Positions 20,217 to 33,200 of a stretch of DNA of 64,000 nt are shown piece after piece. Origin of the DNA: Monocercomonoides exilis (taxonomy: Eukaryota > Preaxostyla > Oxymonadida > Polymastigidae); NCBI GenBank assembly GCA_001643675.2, contig LSRY02000012.1, forward strand, positions 188,501 through 252,500, written 5' to 3'. Within the stretch, counting starts at the first letter, position 1. Each line of letters begins with the position of its first letter. The notes under the pieces were generated by a model, which worked only from the letters and a program-made list of their open reading frames with translations, searched no databases and had not been told where the DNA came from. The translations under genes and the position numbers were made by a program.

Positions 20217-23200
20217 AACGCCGCACAAGTGGAAAAAAAATATCAATTGTTATAAATTGAAGTTTTAGATATATATTATATACTGGATCAAAATGATTTT
20301 TTCAAAAAAGTTTAACAAAAATCAGGGATAATTCACATTTGGATAACAAAATTTTCCAAAAATTTTTATAAAGTTAAAAATTGGTCAATCCCACCCATAC
20401 CACTTTTTCTTCTTCTTCTTCTTCTTTTTTTCTTTATTTTTTTATTTTTCATTCTAAAAATAAAAGATTATATCTCAATACTTCTTTGGAGCATCTGATG
20501 CTCGCTTCTTTCCTTTGCATTGCACTCTCAAATATCTTTCAAAACTTCTCAGTAACTCGTCTTTCAACATTTTTCCCCCTTTTCCTCTTCTGCCCAACCG
20601 TTTGAATATCCATTCTTTTTAATCTATTTCGGATTGAAGCAATAATTTGTTTTTCTTTGTTGTTACGATTATTACCAAAATAAAATCCAAACTGAAACAT
20701 TTAAACTCCACTTCTGTGAAACTTAAAGAAATTATCTATCAATCAACCAATTTACTGTAATGGTGACTTTTCGCATGCAATAATCCATCCAAAGCATTTT
20801 GACATTGAATAAAGAATACAATAAAAATCAATTTTTCAATGCATCAACTTGTTTTCTTCTTATGAACGATTCTTCTCCACAAATATCATACTGAAAAACA
20901 ATCACAAAAGAAGAAAAAGAAGATGGATGGATTTGTTACTCATTTGATTTTCATTTATTTGTCTATTTAACATTTGAAGAGGAAAATAGATTCATTGATG
21001 CCAAAGAGGAAGACAAAAGAGGAATAAAATAAGAAGATTCAATGAAAGATATATTGAAATAGAGTTGAACTGCTTGTTTGGTCGATGCAGGGAAGCATAA
21101 CTGTTCGGCAGCTCAACTGAATCAAACAGCTCAAAAAACCGTTTAGAGATCAAAAAGCCAGTTGAAGCAGAAGCAAATTTGGCAAATAAGTCGCAGGAGG
21201 GGAAAAGCAACATGAAGAAACAGATATCGATGGGAATGATGAATGTGCACTGGAACAAGGAGAAATCGGGGTGCTGAGATAGTACGAGGAACATGAAGCA
21301 AATCAATGTTGAGATCCCTTTTGAGGAGTAGCAGATATGCCATTGACTCTTCCAGATAGGCTATCCAGAAGATATTCCTTTTCAGTTAGATTGCTTTCTC
21401 TGGGTATACAGAAAAAAAATAACTCACACAAGGCAATAAACCTTTCTCCTATCTTCGATTAAGAGTTAGTGTCTATAAGCATCCGCGACATAAGAGGATT
21501 ATGAACATGTCTAAAAGTTCATTTCTGCCTATTTGAAGAAGCGAGTCTACCACTGCCTGGAATATAGAAAGAGTCGAGAAAAGGCTTTTCGCAACTTACA
21601 GAAAATTGAGCAAGTTGAGTTGGAAAAGCTCCTCTTTCTCCTCCTCTCCTTTGCTGTCTGTCTAATTCTTTTCAAACGGATGAATGCTATTTGCCCTTCT
21701 TGCAGAGCGATTCATCGCTTGTGAATCCACAGTTGCGTATCTATTTGTTTTTCACTTCCACTTTTCCTCCTTTTCCTGAACAACCACCTCCTAAAATTCA
21801 TGAATCTCTATTTTCTGTTGTTTTCTCTTTCTCATGCTCTCATCGCCTCCACCTTCTTCTCATCTTCGTACTTCCTTAGACGCTTCCCAGAGGTCATAAA
21901 ACTGTTATTCACAAAGTCGTTGTCAATTTTCGACAGAAAAAATTATTCCGTCAGCAGAAACTGTAACCAGGAGAGATGGATTTCTAAAATGGGACATAAT
22001 TTTTTGCTTTATATATTTTGCTCCACTCTTTTTTTTCTTCTGTTTTTCTCATTTTTCTCATTTTTCTTCATTATCATTCATGTGAATGTGAGACTGATAA
22101 TAATACGATAACAGAAAAAGTTTGGAACATATCATTGTAATTTTCATAAATGATAATATTTCGCCCCAAATGTGAAACAAGTGATATCTCCCTTGTGCCT
22201 GCCATTGGCGATTGTGAAGAGAAAGTGTGCTTTGAAACTTGAGGAAAAATACACATTCAACGGTGAGATGCTTGGGCAGAAAGAGGAGAAGGAGGAGATA
22301 CAAGCTGTAAAACAACACACTGCATTCTACCCATTCCAAAAAGGCAAAGGAGCCCATCCACTCTTTCTCCTTTTATTTATCCATCAGGAGCCGTGCGTAC
22401 AGCCTTTGAACCCTCTTTACTCTTCCTTCGAGATCTGCTGCACCGATATCTAGCCTGACATGACGTTTGCGGATGGTACAAACTCCTCCACTAAGTTAAA
22501 CGAAACGTTAATGAGCGACTCAAAGGTCGATTCGAGTGGCAGATGGTATTCTTCACAGTAGTGCACCTTGCGTTGCCTACCAATAATGATAATCAGCAGC
22601 ATGTTCGATGAACTGATCGTGTTCGCTGCGTGCTGCACGTCATATGCTGAGTGGTGTAGATGATACACCTTTCAAAAGACAGCCACTGTGCAGAAGCTGG
22701 CGATGAACCTTCTCTCGCTCAAATTTAAATAAGAACAGGTTGAAAGGAGATATGAGGGAGAGTGAAGTGGAAGGCCATTTGCCCTGCTGCCATCTTCCTC
22801 GCAGTCACCATGCAGTGAGCATCAATTGTGTTTGATCAGTCAAAGAAGGAGCAGTGGATGAAAGAGGCAACAGATGCTCTGTTACGCCGGGCACATCTAT
22901 CGGAGATATTGTGTTTCACCGCACAAACAGCCATTCATAACTCCCTGCAGTTTTATTCCTCTTTAAAATGTTCTTCTTCACTCCACCTAACTCTTAACCA
23001 TCTCCTTTTCATCTTCATTTTCGCAGTCTGACTCTTTCTATTGCTCTTTTTTTTCCTTTCTCTTTAACTTAAGACTCGCTTCATCTTCTTCTTTCTCTTT
23101 TCTCCTTATCAAAGCGTTTGAAAAGTGTCATTGAAACTATTATATTATTATGGAATGGTTTTCTTTTTTCATATCATCAAATGCCACACACATTATGATA

Positions 23201-23379
23201 TGAAAACAGAATAAGTTTGGAATAAACCGTGCCTTTTTTTTCCAAAATGAAAAAAATAGCCTAATATGGTCACATTTTTTATAAGATAAATTTCTTGGGA
23301 ACAAAGAAATGATATTGAGTTATAATACCATTTTTTCTATTTTTTCTTTTAAGTTCAAATGAAAATTAAAATATCATCA
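20217..23379. other. 3.2-kb gap without a recognisable gene
   Basis: The left part is AT-rich. About 21.0-21.35 kb and 22.4-22.75 kb are clearly richer in GC and carry short open frames on both strands, none matching a family I know. No tRNA cloverleaf, rRNA or snRNA was recognised. A short gene, a non-coding RNA or gene relics could be hidden in the two islands. Confidence 0.5.
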
Positions 23380-26300
23380 CTAAAAAGACTCATCATCTGG
23401 AGCAGCCAGCTTCAGATCACTGACATAATCATGAGCATTACCAACAGATCCCGTATATCCAAGTCTCATCTGTTTTGCAGTGAAGCTGACAGACTTTGTT
23501 TCAATTAGCAGACGATTGAGGCGGTCAAGATGCCTTTGGGTGTAAGGAATCAAAGCCTCAACTGCGTCTTTTGCTTTTGGTGTGCTCAGTATTTGCTCAG
23601 GCGTAAATGAAAGGAGAATTGAGTTGAGAAATGCCTGCGAAACAGTTGCAAAGCGAGTATTTGTGTTCCATTCAGATATCCACTGCAAGCATATCCCCAA
23701 GCCTCGATCATTTAACTCAGACACCAGCCTCTGAAGCTGTTCCTTTCCTAAAAAAAAAAAATAAAAACAGAAACAAAATTTATAAACAATTTTTTTCTGT
23801 AAAAAAAATTTCTAAATAAACAAATAAAACATGCCATTTTCCTTTGAAATAATCGCTTGGACAACAGTATGCATTTTCCCTGGCAATCCTAATTCTATCG
23901 CCAGCTTGAAAGCATTGTCCAAGCGACCTTCCATAATCTCATGTGCAAGCAGCTCCTGCTTCTTCTTCTCTTCTTCATCCCTTCGCTTTTCATCTGCATT
24001 TTTCTCATCCGTCACATCGATCCACGCCATCAGACTTCCATCTGCTGCTCCACTGACAATGCAATCGCCATTACCCCATATCGACATTGACCACACTCTG
24101 TCTCCGTGCCCTTCATTTTCATTCACTTCGTTGTTATCTGCTGCTTCTTCTTCTGCTGTTGACGAGCTTGCAGATGAAGAGGATGAATTGCTCTGCTCCA
24201 ATCCGTCTTGCTCTGATTGCTCAGATTTATCCTCATCCATTTCGAATGCTTGACTTTTTAGTTTTGAAAGGGCATTCAAAACGGACATTCGCTTTTTGCC
24301 TGTAAAATCCTTTTTATTATCCAGCACTTTCAGACACTCGCCAGTCACAAGTGACCACAGCCTGACTGATCCGTCAGCACCGCTCGAAGCAATCTGCACT
24401 GAATGTGTCACTGCAGGCGCAGATGCAACAGTAGCCGCTTCGATTTGTGTTGCATCTTCTTCATCTTTGATCGATTTGCCTTCATCGCCTGTGCTTTTCA
24501 GAGCTATTGGTGCGATGGAGGGAGTCGGATGAAAGAACTCCACATGAAGTGCAGCACCAACATGGCCTTCAAACACACGAAGGCAGCTTCCGTTGTGGAC
24601 ATCCCAGATGCGAATCGTAGAGTCACCTGACGACGACGCCACAATCGCATCGGTTGGCGAGAAAGTGACACAGAACACACCTCGTCGGTGTCCGATCAGT
24701 GTGATATGAGGCGAAATGAAACGCTGAATTGAAGACGAAGACGACGAAGAAGAAAGAAGAGATGAAGATAATGCTGATGAAACTCCTCCCATCCCAAAAA
24801 GCATGATCGATGCAGCGTTTGATGCATCGTCTGAACGTGCCATCGAAGTCTTATCAAAAGCTGATTCAGATTCGCTCTTCTTCTTTTCTCTTAAAATTGC
24901 AGCCATTTTCTGGTCTGAGCAGTTCTTCCACAGTTTCAGCGTTTTGTCTTCAGAGCCGGTTGCAATCATGGAGTTATTCGGCGACACAGCAAGTGAAGTG
25001 ACTTCTTGTGAGTGTGCAAGGACAGATTGTTGGCACTCCATTGCAATTGGAAGAGCAAGCGGCTCTTCTTCCTTCTGGTCAGAGCGAGACTTCTTCTTTG
25101 ACATTTTCGTTCCATTTTCTTTCTTCAGGAACGTTTCAAGATACAATTCAAAAGATTTACTCAGATTCCATCTCTTCATTGTTTTGTCTTCGCTAACACT
25201 TACAATGAATCCGGGAATCTTCAATGTGAAGTGAGATTTCTCCAGCTCTTCAGATGGTTGTGAAGCAAGTGAGGAATTCACATCTTCTTCCATTTTCCCC
25301 CTTTCCAAAGCATCATACACTTTTTCGCACTTTGCTCGATTGTATGTCATTTTGGTGTATTTCTGGGCAAAAGAGCAAGCAGTGACAGAGGCCGAATGCC
25401 CTCTTCCAACAGCAATGCAAATCCATTCGTCTTTCTTGTCTGTATGCTCAATTGCTTCGACAGTCTGACTTTGCAGCTCATTCATTCCACAGCTCATCCT
25501 GAGCATGTCCGCGTTCAGCCACACGCGCACAGTCCTGTCCTTTGAGGCAGAAGCAACAAGCATCCCATTGCAGGCGACATCCACTCCCATGATCACTCCT
25601 TCGTGTCCGATCAATGGCACAAACGTTAACGTCGGAAGATGAAGGAGCCTAATTTCATTCACATTTGAAGCAAGTGCTACAGTCGATGGGCGCTTCTCTC
25701 CGTATTTTGGTGGGAGCCATTTCATGTCTATCAGTTCGCCCAAGTTTGCTGATCGATAAGAAGACGTCTCGAGCGAGGGAAGTGAGACAGTAAAGATTGT
25801 TTGCTCTGTTGTCACAACAACAGCTGAAGGTGATTGCTTAGCTTTGGCATGTGAAGTGGGAATTACGCTTAAAAGTGATGTTGGAAGAAATGGACTCATC
25901 GGTTCCAACGTCTGCGGAGCTAAAATGTGAAGACCCGCATCGCGCGTTCCACAAAGAATAAAAGATGAATTTGATGACGATGAAGATGGTGAAATGGAAG
26001 AAGCGAATTGAGCAAAAAAATGAATTGTCTCAATTTCATGCAAAAAGGGTTTAACTTTTAGCAGTTTTCCAGTCGTTAAAGACCAAACGCACAACGTTCC
26101 ATCACGGCTTCCCGAAAGAAGTCTCATATTCTCAAATATTGTATTACTTTCTCCCTTTTTCTTTTTATTTGATTCCACATTTGGAACAACGTCAATAAAT
26201 TCACATGCAGTAGCAGGTGAAGTATGACCTTCAAACCTGAACAAAGTTTTATTTTCTTGCATTCCATGCACACATACAGTTCGATCCAAAGACGCAGAAC

Positions 26301-26899
26301 ATAGGTAGTACAATGATGGGTTAGGACAAAAAGACACAAAATTAACAACATCAGAATGCGTTCTGAAGCTGTGGGTGCATACAGATCTGCATATCTCCCA
26401 CACTCTGATAGAACAGTCTGCAGAGGCTGTTGCCATAAAAACAGAAGTTGGATGGAACGCCACTTTCATCACTAATTGGTTATGGGGTTTCCAAACTTTA
26501 ATACATTCTCCTGTTTTCACATCGAAAATTCTGCAATTTGTATCCACTGAACAAGCAACCAAAATTGTTCGACCGGTTGCTCGAGGAAAACCTTTTGAAT
26601 CTCTTTCAACTTCATGAGTGGCAGCTATCGTTGTAATTAATGAATTCTTCGAAATACTTTTATTTAATGAAATTAAAAATATATGTTCAAACTGTTTCAA
26701 CAGATCTATATTTCTTTCCACTTTCCAAATCAAGAAAATACACTTTTGTTTCATGTGCAAGAAATAGCGTCTGATCACAAAGGCAAACAGGGCCATTATC
26801 ATAATAAGGCGCTTCATTCAATATGCAGTTATAGTACATTCGCAGCCGACGGTCTGTATTTGGGGCAGATGCATCAATATTTGAAGAATCTTGCTCCAT
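23380..26899 (-). CDS. UTP13: UTP13 / TBL3, small-subunit processome WD40 protein (~1128 aa)
   Basis: A component of the UTP-B subcomplex of the nucleolar SSU processome, needed for 18S rRNA maturation. About ten WD repeats are visible (IRVWE, LCVWS, VRVWL, MKRWN, LKLWK, IRIWD, VRLWS), fitting two propellers. A C-terminal Utp13 domain follows, with the signature WNTNTRFATVSQ...FLNSILLSF, then IPYTQRHLDRLNRLL. Three exons: 26899-26693, 26646-23835 and 23747-23380. They sum to 1129 codons. Intron 1 is GT-AG. Intron 2 stays in phase only with a GC donor (AATG|GCATGT) and acceptor tttttttag. Low-complexity acidic Ser inserts are found between blades. The ATG follows a ttatttcag, so an upstream non-coding exon is possible. 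The gene is divergent from the serine-rich gene, 321 bp apart. Confidence 0.92.
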
Positions 26900-27220
26900 C
26901 TGAAATAACCTTAAATTGTGGTTAGATCAATTTAATTTCGAAAACCTATTCATTTGTTTTTATGATAAAAGATTAATTTTTGAATAAGTCACAAGATTGT
27001 TTTAAATAATAAAAATATTTGTATTTTTTTTTTTAAATAACGCAAAATCAACTATTTTAAGCCAAAAAATGTTCTCCTCGTCAATATTACTAAAACTCTA
27101 ATGAAACTAGTAAATAAAATGTGATTTTATTGTTACGAACTGAGTTAAAAAGAATGTTGGACCATTATAATGTTCTCGAATTTTTTATTCATTGTTTATT
27201 GACCCTTGAACAGTTAGGCA
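26900..27220. promoter_or_regulatory. Shared upstream region of two divergent genes
   Basis: This is 321 bp of AT-rich DNA between the UTP13 start (minus) and the ATG at 27221 (plus). By position it must hold both promoters. No specific element is recognised. Confidence 0.4.
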
Positions 27221-30200
27221 ATGACTGAACTGGATGATTTTTTATTTCCCAACGAAGTGGACACGTTTTTGCCAAAAATAGAAAGGCAGCAGGATATAGT
27301 GAACGAAGCTTACACTTCATTTACTTCTGTATGCATGAACACTTTTTTACACATGCTTCATTTATTGTATTTTGTTATTTCAGCTTGAAAATGCACTATT
27401 ATCAGCATCAGAGAACGAGGTTTACAATTTCTTTTCTTTTTATTTTTTATAAATTTTTGTTTAAAATTGTCAATAATTTTCTTTAAATACGGTAAATTGG
27501 TTTTCATTGCGAAATTTTCATATGTCAAAATAACAGAACATCCATAACAATCCAAATGAAATTTCAGGGCTCCTGCAATTATCGGAAAAAATTCGAAGTT
27601 TTGAAATTTCTCTTTTAATTTTTAGAAGTTTTTTTATGGAAAAATTTTTTTTTTACAAATTAAATGAAAATTTTAGCCATTTTGCCTAAATTAGTTAGTG
27701 CAGCAAACAGAAATGAAGAAGACCAACAACACGCACATTTTCAAACTGCAACTTTTACAGATTCAGCATATCCGTATCTGCAAGATTCAAGCGATTCTCC
27801 ACCTCTTCTTGGATTATTTCCATCCACGACTCCACATTCATATGATTATTCAGGTCATTATAGCAGTGGATTATCTTCGTTGGGATCTTCTATTACTCCA
27901 TCTTTATTTCGAGACGAAGAAACATTTGGATATAGCACGAATAGTCTAACCCCAGAAATGAATCGGACTTTTGATTCGGATTCACTCCATCAATTGGATG
28001 AAACAAGCACGTTGAGCACTTCTGCATACAGCCCGTCTGGGATCCCAATCCTTTCGCAGAATTCTCCATCTCACCTCACACCATCATATCGCTATTCATC
28101 ATTTCAGCATTCATACAACGAATTGCTATCGCCGTCTGTTTCGCTCTCATCGTCTCTGACAATCACACCGCCTCATTCGCCTCTTGCATCTTCGCTGGCT
28201 CCTCTGCTCGATGGAGCAATGAGCCAAGTGCTGCCTCGCCCGCCCTCTGCCTCATCTTCCTTCACTTCAGTCACTCAAACCCCGTCTCTTTCTCCTTCTG
28301 CCTCTCAGACGCCTTCTCCTTCCCCGACACCTTCACTTTCTCTTTCGCCTTCTTCATTTCACTCGTCAGCGAGTCGCCCGTCAAACATTTCCCGTTCGGC
28401 ATCTCGCTCTTCTATCTCTTCAGACAGCTCGTCTTGTTCAACTTGCACATCTTCTTCCTCTTCTTCCTCCTACTCTTCCTCTTTTTCCTCTTTGTCTTCT
28501 TCTTCCAATTCACACTTCAGCCGCTCATCTTATTCATCTCGTTCGCATTCATATTCCTCCTCTTCGTCTTATTCTCCTTCTTCACATTCACATTCTCCTT
28601 CTTCAGATCGGTGCGACCTTTCATCATCATCATCCTCCTCCTCCTCCTCCTCTTCTTCTTCTTCTTATTCATCGTCATTATCATCATTATCCTCCTTTTC
28701 CTCTTCATTATCTTCCTCTTCTCTTCCTTCTCCTTCTCCTTCTCCTTTGTCCAACACTGTGTCCTCTGTCATGCACCACCTGAATTCCCTGTCAAAGTCC
28801 CCCTCTCGCCAAAGAAAGCGTCGCAGCCGTCTTCATTCACACAGACACAAACACATTCATCATCTTCATAATAATAATCATCTTCATAATCATCATCATC
28901 ATAGCCATAGCCCCTGTTTAGTCTCTCCCTCCTCCTCTCCTCCTCTTCCTTCTCTTTCTCCTCCTCCTCTTCCTCCTCCTCTCAGAGCGGGCGGGCCGTT
29001 CAAACGAACCAAAAACGACCGGCGGAGCATCCACGCCAGCGACAACGAGAGAGACGAAAAATGGCTGGCAGCAAGAGACTCTCCCCTCTTTTCTGACTCG
29101 CTTTCAGACCAAAACGAGCAGGCTGTGTCATCTCCACACTCAGACAGACACAGAACGAATGGGAAGACTGTGCCCACCTCATCCACGTCAGTATTCACCA
29201 GCAATTCACCTTTCACTACACCCTCTCGAAAAACATCATCATCTTCATCATCATCATCATATTCTTCTTCTTCTTCTTCTTCTTCATCATCTTTCACTTC
29301 ATCTGCCACTTCTCCTTCATTCGACCGATCTTCACCATCACCCTTCGGTTTCTCTCCTTCCTCCCCCAAAAGAGCCCTCGATGATTCTTTAACAGAAAAT
29401 CAGCCTTTTCCTTCTTCTTCTTCTTCTTCTTCTTCTTCTTCTTCGGCTGGTCTGCGCACACGAAACAGACCCCGCAACCGCTCGCGCTACAAACACGATT
29501 CGCGGTGGAGCGATATGGATGCCTCAACCACACCGCCCAACACATCCGAAGAGGAAGAAGAGGAAGAAGAGGACGAAGATGAAGACGACGAATGTGCTCA
29601 GAAGAACGACCGTTCATTCAGAGGGAGTGTCCACATGAGGCAGAAGAGCAAGCGCCACTCTGCACAGCCTGCCGACGAGACAGCTGCCAACACACAGTCT
29701 TACACACACAACACACCTGCTACAGCTGGCAGTCACACACAACATCAACAGCATCAACAGCATCAGAATCAGCATCAGAACCAGATCCAGAACCAGAACC
29801 AACAAGGAATGCACTTCACACCAGAATTCATCGCGTTTCTGAAGCAGCTCGGAACGAACGGCCACATCACGCCTGTCAAGCTGGCTGCGTCAGGGATCAT
29901 GTCCCGCCACATCAGCTGCTTCGGGGACACCTTCGAAGTGCTCAAGGGAATTCAAGTGGCCATGCCGTTCTCTCTCTCTGTGCTTGCTTCTGCCCACTTC
30001 CCTTCTGTCCGCACGCTCGCCGTCCCGCGCCCCATCATGGCAGCATTCATCGACCTCCTCCCGACCTCCTTCCTCAGCGGCTTCTCGGCCTCGTCTCCAG
30101 TCATCTTCTCTTCCATCCCGCTTTCCTACTTCATTCAGCACTTTCCTTTCGCCTTGCTCAGCCGGAAGGAGCACAGCAAAGCACCCAGAAGCGACTTCAA

Positions 30201-33200
30201 GAAAAGAGGGCAGAGGAGAAGGAGAGGGGTTACGGCCAATGGCAACGGCGCATTTCGAGAGAGAGGCACACGAAGCGGAGGCAGAAGACACACAGCACAC
30301 GACAGATCAACCAGCCCTGATGGAACGAATGAGAACGACGATGCTGCCAATGCTACTGCTACTGCCACTGTCAATAACAATAATAATAACACAACTACAA
30401 CTACAGCCACAGCTACAGGAGTTGCTTCCTCTTCTTCTTCTTCCTCTTCCTCTGCCTTTTCATCTGCTTCTGTATCAGCAACGCAGGCGAACGGCGAGCT
30501 TGTGATGAATAGCGAGGCAGAGGAAGTGCTGGAGCGGTGGGTGATGGAGGAGAAGCTGCGGCAGTTCCGGTCGGCGCTGCTGTTTGCGCACCCTTCGCCT
30601 TTTGTCATCACCGCCGTCTCGCCCCGCTCAGATGCAGCGCCTGTGACATGCAGAGAGATCGGGCCAGAGACGCCCATCACACGCGGCTGGCGCTGCTTCT
30701 TCACAGACGTCGAAAGATGCAGAGTGCGTGTGAAGAAGCAGTTTCTCGAGTGTAAAGCACCACAGAGGGTGGGAAGGACAGGAGTGAAGGAGGAGAAAGA
30801 GGAGAAAGAGGAAGCGCTGCTTGCAAAGGAGAAGGGGGCAGCAGAAGAAGGAGGCAGAAAAGGGAATGGCGAAGCAGATGAGAACCAGGCGAGGCTGATG
30901 CAGATGAAGAGCATCATTCAGAGGAGGTGGAAGAAAGGTGTGGTGTATCGGGAAGAGGAGCTGAGCATGTTGGATTGTTTGGGAGTTGAAAGAGACGACT
31001 GTGAGGAAGAAGTAGAGGCAGTTGTGCAGAACTTGGAGCAGCAGCTGGGTGTTGGAGAACAACAACAGCAGCAGCAACAACAACAACAACAGAATGCGAT
31101 ATCTCCACTCGGAATGGGATGTATTGGAGAGCAGACATCGATGGCAAATGGTGCAGAAGTTGTGATGGATGATAGCAATGGAATGATCAAAGAGGAAGGC
31201 AATGCTGCATTTGCTGGCTCTGAGCAGGAGAAAAGCATCACCCCAGAAATGAAATCAGAAGAAAACAGCATATTTTTAAAGCAAAAAGAAGCAGAAGCAG
31301 AAGAAGCAGAAGAAGAAGAGAAAGATCTTGTCACATCGACAGCCCCAGTGACACCATCGCTGACTGAAACTCCTCCGTCTGCATCGAAGTCAGCGTTGCC
31401 TGGTGCATTTGGGAGAGGGCGGATCATCCGGCCGTATTCGTCTCTGCTGACAGAGGCGCAGCTGAAGCAGCTGTGGCAGCTTTCGCTGGATGAGCCGGTG
31501 GATGTGGAAGAAGATGGATCGTTTGCCATCCTGGTGGAGCGGACGTATCTGGTGATGATATCAACAGCGGTGAAGACGAAGAAGAAGAAGGAGAAGGAGA
31601 AGAAGGGCAAACAGACTGCCATCGCTTCGCTTTATCCGAACTTGCCTCATCTTCAGTCTGTCGCTGCTCTGTCACCTGGAAGCGTCGGCTCTGTGTTTTC
31701 TTTGAATCTCCACTCGCCTATTCAACCTGCTGCTAGTTCTTCTTCTCTTTCATCATCATCTTCTTCTTTCTCTCTTTCTTCTTCTTCTTCTTCTTCTTCT
31801 TCTTCTTCTTCTTCTTCAGATGCTTCTGATAAATTGTCATCACTTTCATCTTCTTCGGCATTTGCTGACTTGCAAAAAGAACAGTCAGAACAATCAAACA
31901 GTCCATCGCCAAATGCATCTTCACCAGACGAGCTGACACCAGCATCAACATCTCCAGCATCTGCTTCTCTTTCTCCTCTTCCTTCCTCTTCTGCTCCTGA
32001 AGCTTCTATCCCTTCTTCTTCGTCATCATCATCATCTTCTTCTTCCTCTGGTATTTCTGACAACAATGCTGACACATCCACATCTCCAGACACCGTCTCT
32101 TCCAATTCTGATCAAAATCCCCTTTCCTCTCTCATCAGCTCTTCCTCCTCTTCCTCTTCCTCTTCTTCCTCTTCTTCCTCTTCCTCTTCCACCAAACTCT
32201 CTCATCTTTCTCCTTCTCTTTCCCGCCCTTCTGTCCTGCCGCGTGGTCCAGCTGCCCAGATGATCGGAGGAATTGTGCAGACAGGCAATCTTCTAATGCC
32301 CCTGCTGGCAAACGCATCTTTGGCACATCAGACTCACCGTCTGGTCGTCAGCACCTCTCAACAGTCATCACACTTATTGTCTGTCATTGCATCTTCCTCC
32401 GCTTCTGCTGCTGCTGCTGCTGCCTCTGCCTCTGCCTCTGCTTCTTCTTCTGCTTCTTCTCCATCCTCTTCCTCCTCTCCTTCCTCCTCCTTATCTCCCT
32501 CTGCCCTCCAGCCTCAGCCTCACCTTCCTTTCACCAATCCTCTTCTGGCTGCGTCAAAACGGGGCAGGTTTTTGCTCGGCACCGACAGCAGAGAGAAAGA
32601 CAGCGACGACACAAACACCCAGCGCGAGGTGGCGTTTGGGGAAGAAGGCGAAATGGAGTTGGAAGGCGAAGAAGGAGACGGCGACAGCGAAGATCCAGCG
32701 GGGCAGGGCTCGACAGGGCGGGTGACGCTGTTCAAGATCACAATCGGGGCGATTGAGCATTTCACGTCGATGCTCCTGGGCGAGTTCATGACGTGGCTGG
32801 AGACGGAGTCGCCGTATGCTGAGCAGCTGAAGAAGCAAAAGATGAGCAGAATTAGCAGCTTCAACAGAGATCTGGCTGAAAGGGACTTGTTGAATGAACC
32901 GCTGGACAGCAAGCAGCAAGGATTGTTCCCTTCTTCTCAAATGAGCTCTGCTCGGGTCAAATCAAAGAGCCCTGAATCAACTACTTCTTCTCCATCTCCT
33001 TTCTCTCTAACATCCTCCTCTTCCTCCTCTTCCTCATCCAATTCAAGCACAGCATCAACACCAAAGCTGTCTGACCCCCCCTCCGCCTCCTCTTCCTCAT
33101 CTGACAGCAACAAGTCATCTGAGCAGTCATGTGTGATGCTTCCATCAAATGTTCCACTCTCATTCCAAACGCCGCTCATGTTCCATCGCATCAAAAATCC

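Noticed and set aside
20217-20246. Ten extra N-terminal codons (TTG start) on the ankyrin-like repeat protein
   Set aside because: The upstream start is TTG, not ATG; the ATG at 20216 is the plausible eukaryotic start.
27568-27597. A shorter third exon of the giant gene starting at ggctcc
   Set aside because: It leaves the next exon out of phase; using the upstream acceptor at 27536 gives a 61-nt exon and restores phase.
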